In this document: positions 32,547 to 40,388 of the stretch, piece after piece | Position numbering within the stretch: the first letter of the stretch is position 1 | Layout: the number at the start of each line of letters is the position of its first letter | NCBI RefSeq assembly: GCF_009738225.1 | Contig: NZ_CP018187.1 | Location: 692,501 to 756,500, forward strand | Reading direction: 5' to 3' | Length of the DNA: 64,000 nt | DNA from: Streptococcus salivarius | Lineage (GTDB): Bacteria; Bacillota; Bacilli; Lactobacillales; Streptococcaceae | Program-made: the position numbers and the translations under genes | Notes under the pieces: generated by a model | The model's database searches: none | The model's input: the letters and a program-made list of their open reading frames with translations, nothing else | Told to the model about the DNA's origin: nothing

Positions 32547-33590
32547 ATGCCTTTTAAAAAAACAAAACACCTTGTTTTTTCCCGCTACCTAAGCCTGCTC
32601 TGTTTGCTTCTATTTTTAGTAGTAGCATCAGTTTTTGTTGCAGTGTCCTTAGGAGCGGTCACTATAGATATAGGTGATACCTATGGTGTCATCTTCAGTA
32701 AATTGGGGCTTCCGATTGCCAGTCAAAACATAGCCAAACCACTTGAAGCTATTATCTGGAATATGCGAGTTCCTAGGGTTATCCTGGGGTTAATAGTTGG
32801 TGCAGGCCTTTCCATGTCTGGGAGTGTCATGCAGTCAACCGTCAATAATCCTATTGCTGAGCCCTATATATTAGGAATCTCGGCGGGTGCAACTTTTGGA
32901 GCAACCTTTGCCATCATTTTAGGCCTTAAAACTGTAGTAGGCTTGGGTGCCTTTGTGGGTGCTATCTTAGCGACGGTTCTTGTACTAATTATTGCCTCTA
33001 TGCAGGGGAGAGTGACCACATCTGGCTTGATTTTATCTGGAACGGTTGTTAATGCCCTCTTTATTGCCTTTGCCAATTTTATAATCTCTATTGGAGCGAC
33101 AGCAGATAGTGTCATGACCATTAAGTTTTGGACCATGGGTTCATTGACAGGAACATCTTGGTCAGATTTGATGCTTCCAGCAGTAGTGGTTGGTTTGGCC
33201 TTTCTCTTTTTCTCAACTCAGTATCGTGTCTTCAATGCCATGATGATGGGCGATGAAGCAGCTTTGACTTTAGGGATCCCACTTAAACTCTATTGGTATC
33301 TTTATATCGCCATCGTTGCGATCATAACGGCAGTCTTGGTTTCTAGTTGTGGTATTATTGGCTTTGTGGGCTTGATTACCCCCCATATTGCTAGAAGTTT
33401 AGTCGGGACTAATTATCGTAAGCTTTTTCCAGTAGCAACTCTCCTAGGTTCCTTGTTTGTGGTTTGGGCAGATGTCTTGGCTAGAATCCTCGTTAAAAAT
33501 GCGGAGTTACCTATCGGTATCTTTACAGCCTTGGTTGGCGCACCTTTCTTTATTTATATTGTGACTAAAAATCGTAGGAAGGTGGTTTAG
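32547..33590 (+). CDS. FecCD-family ABC permease for iron-siderophore or similar
   Basis: 347 residues from ATG 32547, set by AAAGGAGG upstream; an earlier in-frame start lacks a site. About ten membrane helices, as in BtuC/FhuB halves. RVPRVILGLIVGAGLSMSG (about residues 72-90) and GFVGLITPHIARSLVG (about 273-288) are family signatures; the latter contains the loop that contacts the ATPase. It probably forms a homodimeric channel. First gene of a four-gene operon with ATPase, binding lipoprotein and esterase. No Fur-box could be assigned with confidence. Confidence 0.9.
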   Translation: MPFKKTKHLVFSRYLSLLCLLLFLVVASVFVAVSLGAVTIDIGDTYGVIFSKLGLPIASQNIAKPLEAIIWNMRVPRVILGLIVGAGLSMSGSVMQSTVNNPIAEPYILGISAGATFGATFAIILGLKTVVGLGAFVGAILATVLVLIIASMQGRVTTSGLILSGTVVNALFIAFANFIISIGATADSVMTIKFWTMGSLTGTSWSDLMLPAVVVGLAFLFFSTQYRVFNAMMMGDEAALTLGIPLKLYWYLYIAIVAIITAVLVSSCGIIGFVGLITPHIARSLVGTNYRKLFPVATLLGSLFVVWADVLARILVKNAELPIGIFTALVGAPFFIYIVTKNRRKVV

Positions 33591-33594
33591 ACTT

Positions 33595-34350
33595 ATGGAT
33601 GTAAAGTGTAAGGATATTCATTATTCGATTGGAGAGAAAAAAATCCTAAACGGTGTCTCTCTAGAGGTTGAAGGTGGGCAATTCCAGACCATACTAGGAC
33701 CAAATGGGAGTGGGAAATCAACCTTGCTAAAAACCATTTATCGCCAGTTGAAACCAGATAGCGGTCAGATTTTACTTGATGGTAAAAGCCTAGATCAGGT
33801 AAGCCTAAAGGAAACTGCAAAAGAAATGGCTGTTGTGACACAGTTTAACACCCTTCAATTTGATTGCACGGTGGAAGAAATTGTCATGCTTGGCCGAACG
33901 CCCCACCTTTCCTTTCTACAAAAAGAATCGGAGCGGGACCACTTGCTCGTCCAGGATGCCCTAGACAAGGTTGGTATGTCTGAAAAGAAGACACGCTATT
34001 ATTCGTCCTTATCAGGTGGCGAAAAACAAAGAGTTATCCTAGCGCGTGCTTTGGCTCAGGAACCCAAACTCCTTTTATTAGATGAGCCTACCAACCATTT
34101 GGATATTAAGTATCAGTTGGAGATGTTGGCCTTGGTCAAGGAACTCGGCATTAATGTTCTCGCAGTTCTCCACGATATTCAATTGGCCTGTCGTTTTTCA
34201 GATTATATTTACTTAATGAAAGGGGGTGAGATTGTTGCCCAAGGTGTCCCAAGGGATGCCGTAACCCCACAATCCTTGCAGGCAGTTTATGATGTTCAGA
34301 GTCGTATTACCTGGACGGATGACCAGCAGGCAATGATTCAGTATTTATAA
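33595..34350 (+). CDS. ABC transporter ATPase, FecE/BtuD type
   Basis: 251 residues. Walker A GPNGSGKST (about residues 35-43), Q-loop VTQF, signature LSGGEKQRVILARAL (about 138-152), Walker B LLLLDEPTNHLD (about 158-169) and switch VLHDI (about 192). GGAAGGTGG is placed at the end of the permease gene 4 nt before the start. Sequence type is that of siderophore, heme and cobalamin importers and pairs with the FecCD permease. Confidence 0.92.
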   Translation: MDVKCKDIHYSIGEKKILNGVSLEVEGGQFQTILGPNGSGKSTLLKTIYRQLKPDSGQILLDGKSLDQVSLKETAKEMAVVTQFNTLQFDCTVEEIVMLGRTPHLSFLQKESERDHLLVQDALDKVGMSEKKTRYYSSLSGGEKQRVILARALAQEPKLLLLDEPTNHLDIKYQLEMLALVKELGINVLAVLHDIQLACRFSDYIYLMKGGEIVAQGVPRDAVTPQSLQAVYDVQSRITWTDDQQAMIQYL

Positions 34351-34370
34351 GCCTAGGAAAGGAAGGCTTT

Positions 34371-35387
34371 ATGAACAAGAAAACTTTTGGTATCGCATTA
34401 ATCGCTGCAGCAGTCCTCACATTGACAGCATGCAGTTCTACATATAAAAACAGCACATCATCGTCATCAGCAGCAAAAGAAACGGTGAAAAAGACTAACT
34501 CAGAAACCCAGTATCCTTTGACCGTCAAAACTTATGACAATCAAGGAACTGAGCTAGATCAAGTCTTCAAAAAGGCACCAGAAAAGGTTATCACAAACAA
34601 CCTTTCATCAACGGAAATTTTAATTGAGCTTGGTTTAAAAGACAAGATTGTCGGTATGCTTAACCCTGACAATGAAGTAACCGATAAATATAAGGAAGAC
34701 ATTGCCTCAATCCCACATATCGGTGATAAGAAGACAATCTCTCAAGAAGCCATCTTGGCTTACGGACCTGATGCCCTTATTGGTCGTAACATGATGTTCT
34801 CAGACAAATCAATGGGAACCATCAGCACGTGGAACAGCAACGACATTCCCGTCTATACGCAAAAAGCTTCTGTTTCAACAACCAAACAAGATTTGAATAA
34901 TATCATCGAAGATGTTAAAAATATTGGTGACATTTTCAACGTTCAAGACAAGGCAGACAAGTATGCAGAACAACTCCAAAAGCGTATCGACGCCGTTAAA
35001 AAGAAAAACAAGTCTTCTGACAAAGACTTGAAGAAGGCTCTGATCATGTGTGCCTACAATGATGAGACCTTTGGAACTTACAAATCTGCCCTTCAAGAAA
35101 GTATGCTTAATCAGCTTGGCTATACCAATGTTGCGACAGGAACATCAGATTTGACTCTGGAAAATCTCGTGTCTATGGAACCAGAATTGATTATCTATGT
35201 AACTAGTGACCGTAATAAGGCCATGGACAAGGATGCTACAGACAAGATGGAAAAGAACGCTGTTCTTGAAAATGTACCAGCCGTTAAAAACAAGAAAATC
35301 ATGACTATTTCTTATGATGAGCTTATGGATTACGGTCCATCTGTGATTGATTCTCTTGAGAAGGTTAATGACTTTGTTAATAAATAA
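34371..35387 (+). CDS. Siderophore-type substrate-binding lipoprotein
   Basis: 338 residues. The signal peptide ends in LTLTACSS (lipobox, Cys at residue 21), so the protein is a membrane lipoprotein. A Ser/Lys-rich linker follows. Two Peripla_BP_2 lobes start around residue 65 (KAPEKVITNNLSSTEILIELGL) and near 220 (KKALIMCAYN). This class-III fold binds iron-siderophores, heme or cobalamin. GGAAGG precedes the ATG. The esterase gene behind it overlaps by 20 bp. Confidence 0.9.
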   Translation: MNKKTFGIALIAAAVLTLTACSSTYKNSTSSSSAAKETVKKTNSETQYPLTVKTYDNQGTELDQVFKKAPEKVITNNLSSTEILIELGLKDKIVGMLNPDNEVTDKYKEDIASIPHIGDKKTISQEAILAYGPDALIGRNMMFSDKSMGTISTWNSNDIPVYTQKASVSTTKQDLNNIIEDVKNIGDIFNVQDKADKYAEQLQKRIDAVKKKNKSSDKDLKKALIMCAYNDETFGTYKSALQESMLNQLGYTNVATGTSDLTLENLVSMEPELIIYVTSDRNKAMDKDATDKMEKNAVLENVPAVKNKKIMTISYDELMDYGPSVIDSLEKVNDFVNK

Positions 35388-36057
35388 AGACTTTGTCTGC
35401 CATGGCATTCGAGTGACGATTGCCCTTCCTGAGTCTTATGATGCTACTAAGACTTATCCAGCTGTTTTTCTGAACGATGGACAACTGGATTATATGGGAA
35501 AACTAGCGGATTCCGTTATCCTGGTAGGCCTTGAGCCCAAGAATCGCTTGGATGATTTTACACCTTGGTATGCTCAGGCTTTGAGACCTGGAAGTCCTGA
35601 TTTTGGTGGCAAGCTAGCCAGCTATCATGACCAACTATTTGGCCATATTTTAAATAGCATCCAAGAGGAGTTTCGATTGGATGACAGTCGCATGGCTTAC
35701 GGAGGCTACTCACTAGGTGGTTTGGCTGCTATTTCCAGTCTTTATAGCAGTGATAAGATGCCTTTTATCTTTTCCATTTGTGGATCCTTTTGGTATCCAG
35801 ATTTTGTAGATTACTGCCAATCCCATCAGCTTCTTAATAAGTCTTGCTCGGTCTATTTATGTAACGGTTTGACCGAAGGGGCTAATCATAAGAATAGACT
35901 GGCCAAGGCTCCTAGCTTTGCCAAAGAAGTACATGAACGCATCAAAAAACAGTGCTTGTCCACTTATTCAGCATTTGACCCCTACGGTCATCATGATAAT
36001 CTCCAAGAAAGATATGATGGTTTTTCGGACTGGTTGATTGAAGAGTGGAAACTCTGA
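35368..36057 (+). CDS. Esterase, ferri-siderophore esterase-like alpha/beta hydrolase
   Basis: 229 residues from ATG 35368, which overlaps the binding-protein gene by 20 nt; GAGAAGG sits 4 nt before it. VTIALPESYDATKTYPAVFLNDGQ gives the esterase D/Fes-like start (residues about 13-36; contains YPAVFLNDGQ). MAYGGYSLGGLAAI (about 110-123) holds the Ser nucleophile in GYSLGG, and HHDNLQERYD (about 211-220) the His. No signal peptide, so it acts inside the cell. Relatives such as Fes/IroE cut ester backbones of catecholate siderophores to free iron. Its place at the end of this uptake operon fits that role (inference). Confidence 0.8.
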   Translation: MTLLINKDFVCHGIRVTIALPESYDATKTYPAVFLNDGQLDYMGKLADSVILVGLEPKNRLDDFTPWYAQALRPGSPDFGGKLASYHDQLFGHILNSIQEEFRLDDSRMAYGGYSLGGLAAISSLYSSDKMPFIFSICGSFWYPDFVDYCQSHQLLNKSCSVYLCNGLTEGANHKNRLAKAPSFAKEVHERIKKQCLSTYSAFDPYGHHDNLQERYDGFSDWLIEEWKL

Positions 36058-36094
36058 AATGCTGCTATTGGTGATTGAGTAGGAAAGAGAGAAG

Positions 36095-36142
36095 AAAAGT
36101 AGTGAAGAAGATTCCGACGATGGAATCTCTTCACTACTTTTT
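36095..36142 (+). terminator. Terminator of the siderophore-type operon
   Basis: A long near-perfect hairpin: AAAAGTAGTGAAGA with TCTTCACTACTTTTT and an inner GATTCC/GGAATC stem. T-run at the end. Confidence 0.92.
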
Positions 36143-36190
36143 GTTATGCTCGAAAACTACCATCACAGTTGATGCTTCCGAAAAGTTTTT

Positions 36191-36367
36191 AGACATGAAT
36201 CAAAAAACGCCTTAACTCCGTATATTAAAAGTAATTTACTTACTTTTGACTTATATCCTAACTTCAAAAAGGACAAGACTATTATTGTTGCTGATGCAGT
36301 AACTTATATAATTAAAAACTTTTTTGTTGGAGAAGTAGAAGGGAAAATACTATATTTTGGTGCCTGA
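36191..36367 (+). pseudogene. Unrecognised C-terminal remnant
   Basis: An open frame without start codon reads KNALTPYIKSNLLTFDLYPN and continues with ADAVTYIIKNFF and GEVEGKILYFGA to a stop at 36365. It overlaps the end of the lipid kinase gene on the other strand by 18 bp. The residue mix looks protein-like. It may be the 3' end of a deleted gene. Family not recognised. Confidence 0.3.
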
Positions 36368-37231
36368 GAACACTTCGATATGGTTCCCGAGTATTTTTAT
36401 ATCTACTGGAAGATTATCCGATTTGTCTCCATCAACATCTGACTCTAACTCAACCTCTGAAGTAATCCTAATATTACGCGCTTTGATATATTCGATATTA
36501 TCGTTACCTACTAGATCCCCTTTTAACAAATCTGGGATAGTCGATAATTTAGAAATGATGGATGCATCTTTTAAAATCAAGATATTTCCATATCCATCTG
36601 TATTTTCATCAAATAGTTTTTTGTCTGCATAGTAATTAGATAGAAGAACTAAGACCTGACTAGCTTCACCTTCATAATTGCCATTTTCGCTTTCAATACG
36701 AACATTAAATACATCGTCTTCCACAACAGACTTCATCGTATTGATTGCATATGCAAAGATACCGTACTTTGTTTTATCTTCAATATCAACGTTATGAATA
36801 GCTTCTGGTATAGATCCAACACTAAAAATATAGCCAAAATAATTTTGATTAGCTTTTCCAACATCAATGGTTTTAGTAAAATTGAAATCAAGTTCTTCAA
36901 TCGCTTGATCAATATTTTGGTTGATTTCTAATAGCTTAGTGATTAAATTACCAGTTCCACCAGGAATAATCCCAAGTTTTGGGATGTGATTTTTTTCAGC
37001 AATCCCTGAAATAACCTCATTTACAGTACCGTCTCCACCAAAAACAATTACTGCATCATATTTTTCTTTAGAGGCTTTTTCAGCAAATTGAGTTGCATCT
37101 TTGGCTTTTTGCGTAATCTTAGTTTCAACATAATCAAAATACTTTTTAGCCTTATTCTCCAAGCTCTCTTTATAATCTAATGCTGTTTCTCCTCCAGAAG
37201 TTGGATTAATAATTATCATTACTTTTTTCAT
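36350..37231 (-). CDS. Diacylglycerol/lipid kinase family protein (YegS/DagK fold)
   Basis: 293 residues. INPTSGG (residues 8-14), VFGGDGTVNEVISG (about 62-75) and LGIIPGGTGNL (about 86-96) are the nucleotide- and lipid-binding motifs of the DAGK catalytic domain. The C-terminal beta domain is complete. These cytosolic enzymes phosphorylate diacylglycerol or related lipids. The gene lies 104 bp after a DUF389 gene in the same direction and may be its operon partner. Confidence 0.88.
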   Translation of the reverse strand: MKKVMIIINPTSGGETALDYKESLENKAKKYFDYVETKITQKAKDATQFAEKASKEKYDAVIVFGGDGTVNEVISGIAEKNHIPKLGIIPGGTGNLITKLLEINQNIDQAIEELDFNFTKTIDVGKANQNYFGYIFSVGSIPEAIHNVDIEDKTKYGIFAYAINTMKSVVEDDVFNVRIESENGNYEGEASQVLVLLSNYYADKKLFDENTDGYGNILILKDASIISKLSTIPDLLKGDLVGNDNIEYIKARNIRITSEVELESDVDGDKSDNLPVDIKILGNHIEVFSGTKI

Positions 37232-37334
37232 TGATATTTTCTCCTATGGACTACTAGTGACAATACTTTTCAACGGTTTCTTATGCTTATCAAATTAATA
37301 TCTCACATTACTTGTTGTTATTTGGGGATTCTTT

Positions 37335-38360
37335 TTACTTATCCTTTTCTATTTGTTGAAGATCATCATCGTTTTTATATTGAATGATGTAGTCGACTAA
37401 TTCTTTTTCAGTTAATCTATCATTTGTTAATTGTGAAACCTGAATCGAGATATTTTTCAAACCATATTCACTTTGTTTGTTAATGATACCTTGTAACTCA
37501 GCTTCTGAAAGATATTTACCTGAAATGGTTAGCTTTAGTGTATTGTTTTCTTTACTATATTTCTTTTTCAAAATAGTATGGTTTTCAAATTGATCAGATA
37601 GATAATTATTGATAGACTCATTGATTAGCGTATCTCTAACTAAGGTAGTTGCAGAAGCTAAACTTGGAATAATAAGAACAAGCGAGACTAGAATTAATAT
37701 TTTTCGCATTTTAGAGGCTTTACGATTATGTTTAACATAAGGATTATTAACCATCATCACATTAGTGCCAATATATGTAGCAATCATAATAAAACTGCAG
37801 TTAATGGAGAACAAATATGACGCCCCTATCATATACTCAAGATTTCCTGTGGCAATAGAATACCCAACGGTACAAACGGGTGGCATAAGAGCAGTTGCAA
37901 TGGCGACACCAGGAACAATGTTATTAGCTTCTTTCTTTCGTGCTCCAATAATGCCGGCTAATCCACCGACGAATGCTATTACAACGTCCCAAATTGTGGG
38001 CGAAGTTCTAGCAATAATTTCCGTACTTGCGTAAGAAATGGGCGAAAGTAAAAAATAAAGTGTAGAGGCTAAAAGGCTTACTGCAACTTGAATAAAAAGA
38101 ACTTTAAACGATTTTTTGAGAAGTTTTGTATCTAATATTGCTAACGCAAAACCTACTCCAAGGATAGGTGTCATCAATGGAGAAATCAACATTGCCCCTA
38201 TGATTGTTGGAATAGAATTCATATTCAAACCAATAGATGCAATCAATATCGCACACAATAAAGTGGTTAAGTCACTTTTTGATAAATCTAAATCCTCATA
38301 GATTTTGTCCCTAAATTCTATTAGAGAATAAAGTTTACCATCCTTCAAAATTTTTTCCAT
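37335..38360 (-). CDS. DUF389 (TIGR00341-type) membrane protein
   Basis: 341 residues with about seven membrane helices between residues 30 and 245. IGLNMNSIPTIIGAMLISPLMTPILGVGFA (contains GAMLISPLMTPILG, about residues 56-69) and ATALMPPVCTVGY (about 157-169) are the family signatures. A C-terminal soluble domain follows. GGAG site. Role unknown; DUF389 proteins are sometimes tied to cell envelope or small-solute stress. A small ORF upstream on the same strand (38403-38561) may belong to the operon. Confidence 0.85.
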   Translation of the reverse strand: MEKILKDGKLYSLIEFRDKIYEDLDLSKSDLTTLLCAILIASIGLNMNSIPTIIGAMLISPLMTPILGVGFALAILDTKLLKKSFKVLFIQVAVSLLASTLYFLLSPISYASTEIIARTSPTIWDVVIAFVGGLAGIIGARKKEANNIVPGVAIATALMPPVCTVGYSIATGNLEYMIGASYLFSINCSFIMIATYIGTNVMMVNNPYVKHNRKASKMRKILILVSLVLIIPSLASATTLVRDTLINESINNYLSDQFENHTILKKKYSKENNTLKLTISGKYLSEAELQGIINKQSEYGLKNISIQVSQLTNDRLTEKELVDYIIQYKNDDDLQQIEKDK

Positions 38361-38402
38361 TACAGTACTCCCTCTTTGTTAGTATAGTCACTTTTTAAGA
38401 AG

Positions 38403-38561
38403 TTACTCAATACTGTTTGACCTCTTCTGAAAGGAAGGAATATCTTGAGGGAACAACTTTTTAAGCTCACTCTTTGACGACGTATCTAAATCATTGGCCA
38501 TTATTATTGTAACTTCTTTACCTGGGTGTGTTTTATATTCTACTTTCAATTTGTAATCAAT
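38403..38561 (-). CDS. Small protein, 52 aa, possible ATT start
   Basis: The frame reads IDYKLKVEYKTHPGKEV then MANDLDTSSKSELKKLFPQD and ends SFQKRSNSIE. Upstream of the ATT codon at 38561 is a stop codon, and GGAG sits exactly 6 nt before this ATT. The next possible start, TTG at 38549, is 18 nt from GGAG, and an in-frame ATG lies further inside. Codon quality is protein-like throughout. It lies about 40 bp before the DUF389 gene. Family not recognised. An ATT start would be rare. Confidence 0.4.
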   Translation of the reverse strand: MDYKLKVEYKTHPGKEVTIIMANDLDTSSKSELKKLFPQDIPSFQKRSNSIE

Positions 38562-38888
38562 TCACTACTCCATATTAATTTTAAACTCCTACTGAAAGTG
38601 ATGTAGTGTTTGGTGTATTATTTATACTATTTTGTTAGATACTTACTATTTAAAGAAAAATGTGTAAGGGTTTACATGTCTCAATTATACATTTTATTTT
38701 TACTTTCGTCACTCGAACATCTTAGGGCTATTTTCTTTTGTGGCTAAAATGCTAATCAATCATATGAATGTAGCAGTTTAATCAAACTTTTTATTCATAA
38801 ATCAATCCATTTAGAGGAAGCCCTAATAATAGGAGAAGTATGTGTAGATTTTTAACAAAAAAATGAGATAAGCGAAATTGTAAAACTA
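38562..38888. other. AT-rich intergenic stretch
   Basis: About 330 bp without a convincing gene on either strand. It separates the leftward small-ORF/DUF389/kinase group from the rightward stress-protein genes, so promoters for both sides should lie here and just beyond. Confidence 0.5.
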
Positions 38889-38983
38889 TGCAAGCGATTG
38901 CAAAAGCCAATGATGGTTTTTATGTCTATTTTTGTGTAAGCGCAAACATTTTCATTGACTTATCAATTTGATTAACTTATACT
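38889..38983 (+). promoter_or_regulatory. Promoter of the GlsB-type gene with two cre sites
   Basis: TGCAAGCGATTGCA (38889-38902, palindromic, one mismatch) and TGTAAGCGCAAACA (38935-38948, full match to TGNNARCGNWWWCA). Then TTGACT (38955-38960) and TATACT (38978-38983) with a 17-bp spacer. The second cre ends 6 bp before the -35 box, where CcpA can activate or repress. Confidence 0.75.
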
Positions 38984-39124
38984 GTTATTAACAGGTATAT
39001 ACTAACATTAATCTTATGATTGTTAAGATTAATATAAAAAATGTTTTAGCTAAAATGTAACTCTTTAGATGGTTTGATTTTCCAAACAATCTAACTTTCC
39101 TCTATTTAGAAAGGGGGAGACATT

Positions 39125-39364
39125 ATGCTTTGGGCTATTATTGTCGGAGGCTTTATAGGTTTTATTGCTGGTGGAATCACTAAAAAGGGAGGTTCCATGG
39201 GAATAATTGCCAATATCTTTGCAGGTTTAATTGGTTCATCTGTTGGACAGTCACTCTTCGGTTCTTGGGGACCTAGACTAGCTGGAATGGCCTTAGTTCC
39301 ATCAATTTTAGGGGCAGTTATTGTTGTTGCAGTAGTATCATTTTTCTTAGGGAAAAAAGAATAA
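39125..39364 (+). CDS. GlsB/YeaQ/YmgE family stress membrane protein
   Basis: 79 residues, nearly all hydrophobic: three membrane helices. Glycine-rich segments VGGFIGFIAGGITKKGG and IFAGLIGSSVGQSLFG are the Transglycosylase-associated/YeaQ signature. The protein belongs to small general-stress membrane proteins (GlsB in enterococci). AAGGGGGAG site. The promoter upstream carries a strong cre site. A CsbD-type gene follows 256 bp downstream. Confidence 0.88.
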   Translation: MLWAIIVGGFIGFIAGGITKKGGSMGIIANIFAGLIGSSVGQSLFGSWGPRLAGMALVPSILGAVIVVAVVSFFLGKKE

Positions 39365-39620
39365 TTTTCAATATTTCGACAGGAAGACTCCAATCAACTA
39401 GCAAACTTAGTGCCGATAAATTAAAAAAGTGGTAAACATGGACTAGCTAATGGTTTATCAGCAAATAAAGATAACGTTAGTGAGGGTGTTCAAGCTGTTT
39501 ATGACTCGACTTCAACACAAAAGCTATAATTTAACTTATCTTTTTATACTCAAAAATTTGAATGTATTGTTTAAGAGCGTTCATATTTAAAAATCTTTAT
39601 GTCCAAAGGAGGATAATATT
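39365..39620 (+). other. Gap with a possible gene remnant
   Basis: Around 39,440-39,530 one frame reads GLANGLSANKDNVSEGVQAV and ends TSTQKL-stop, protein-like but without a start and interrupted upstream. It may be a decayed stress-protein gene between the two small ones. No terminator seen. Confidence 0.25.
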
Positions 39621-39824
39621 ATGTCAGTAGAAGAAAAACTCAACCAAGCTAAAGGCGCATTTAAAGAAGGTGTCGGAAAATTAACTGGTGATAAAAAAAC
39701 AGAAAAAGAGGGTGCTGCTGAAAAAGCAGTCTCAAAAGTGAAAGAAGTTGCCGAAGATGCCAAAGATGCTGTTGAAGGAGCTATCGAAGGTGTGAAAAAT
39801 ATGATTAAAAAGGACGATAAATAA
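39621..39824 (+). CDS. CsbD family stress protein
   Basis: 67 residues, Lys/Glu/Ala-rich and hydrophilic. [23 protein letters not shown] at the start covers the CsbD signature ([15 protein letters not shown]). A following repeat-like helical stretch has heptads of Val/Ala. CsbD proteins accumulate under general stress; no enzymatic role is known. AAAGGAGG before the ATG. Confidence 0.88.
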   Translation: MSVEEKLNQAKGAFKEGVGKLTGDKKTEKEGAAEKAVSKVKEVAEDAKDAVEGAIEGVKNMIKKDDK

Positions 39825-40039
39825 TTAAATAGTCAATTGATTTTTCACATAAAAGCTACAAAAGCTACTCTACAAAAAAATAGAGTTGTCATATTCTACT
39901 CCTAATTACTCACTTATAAGATTACTTTCAAAATAACTACAAATCGATATTCTTATAATATTATTCAGTTGAAAAATCAACTTTCTTTAGATTAATTTAA
40001 ATTCCTTTTTAAATCCACATATTCTTTCTAATAGTAAAA

Positions 40040-40093
40040 GCACTCTAATTTCTATAGTTTTATCCAAGCTATAGACGTTAGAGTGTTTTTTAT
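40040..40093 (+). terminator. Terminator upstream of the dehydrogenase operon
   Basis: CACTCTAA (near 40043) pairs with TTAGAGTG (near 40078), with inner CTATAG/CTATAG pairing, then TTTTTTA. Confidence 0.7.
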
Positions 40094-40195
40094 AACATTT
40101 TGAAGAATTATTTAATGATTGGGGGAGATTTATATTTTTCTAGTTTTTATACAAATCAGCAAAATATAAGTGCTAACATCATCCCGATTAGAGAA

Positions 40196-40312
40196 TGGCA
40201 AACGTTTGCATTACTTGTGAATGTTTTCACCACCAAAACATCACATTTTCAGTGAATTACTTGATTTTCATAAGTATTAGTTTTATAATCAAAGTATAGA
40301 AAACGCTTTCAA
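40196..40312 (+). promoter_or_regulatory. Promoter of the dehydrogenase operon with two cre sites
   Basis: A perfect palindrome GCAAACGTTTGC lies at 40198-40209. TTGATT (40261-40266) and TATAAT (40284-40289) have a 17-bp spacer. TAGAAAACGCTTTCAA (40297-40312, one mismatch to WTGNNARCGNWWWCAW) covers the transcription start. A CcpA roadblock and thus glucose repression is predicted. Confidence 0.8.
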
Positions 40313-40388
40313 AAACATCTCCGAGTTTTTGTCCTACTTGAAGTGGTTCGGCTAACAGCCGACTTCCATTCTAGAAAGGAGTATTGTT

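Larger units (their letters stand above)
39825..40388 (+). other. Regulatory intergenic region before the dehydrogenase operon
   Basis: 564 bp without a gene. It holds the probable CsbD-side terminator (40040-40093), two cre sites and the operon promoter (listed separately). Confidence 0.6.
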
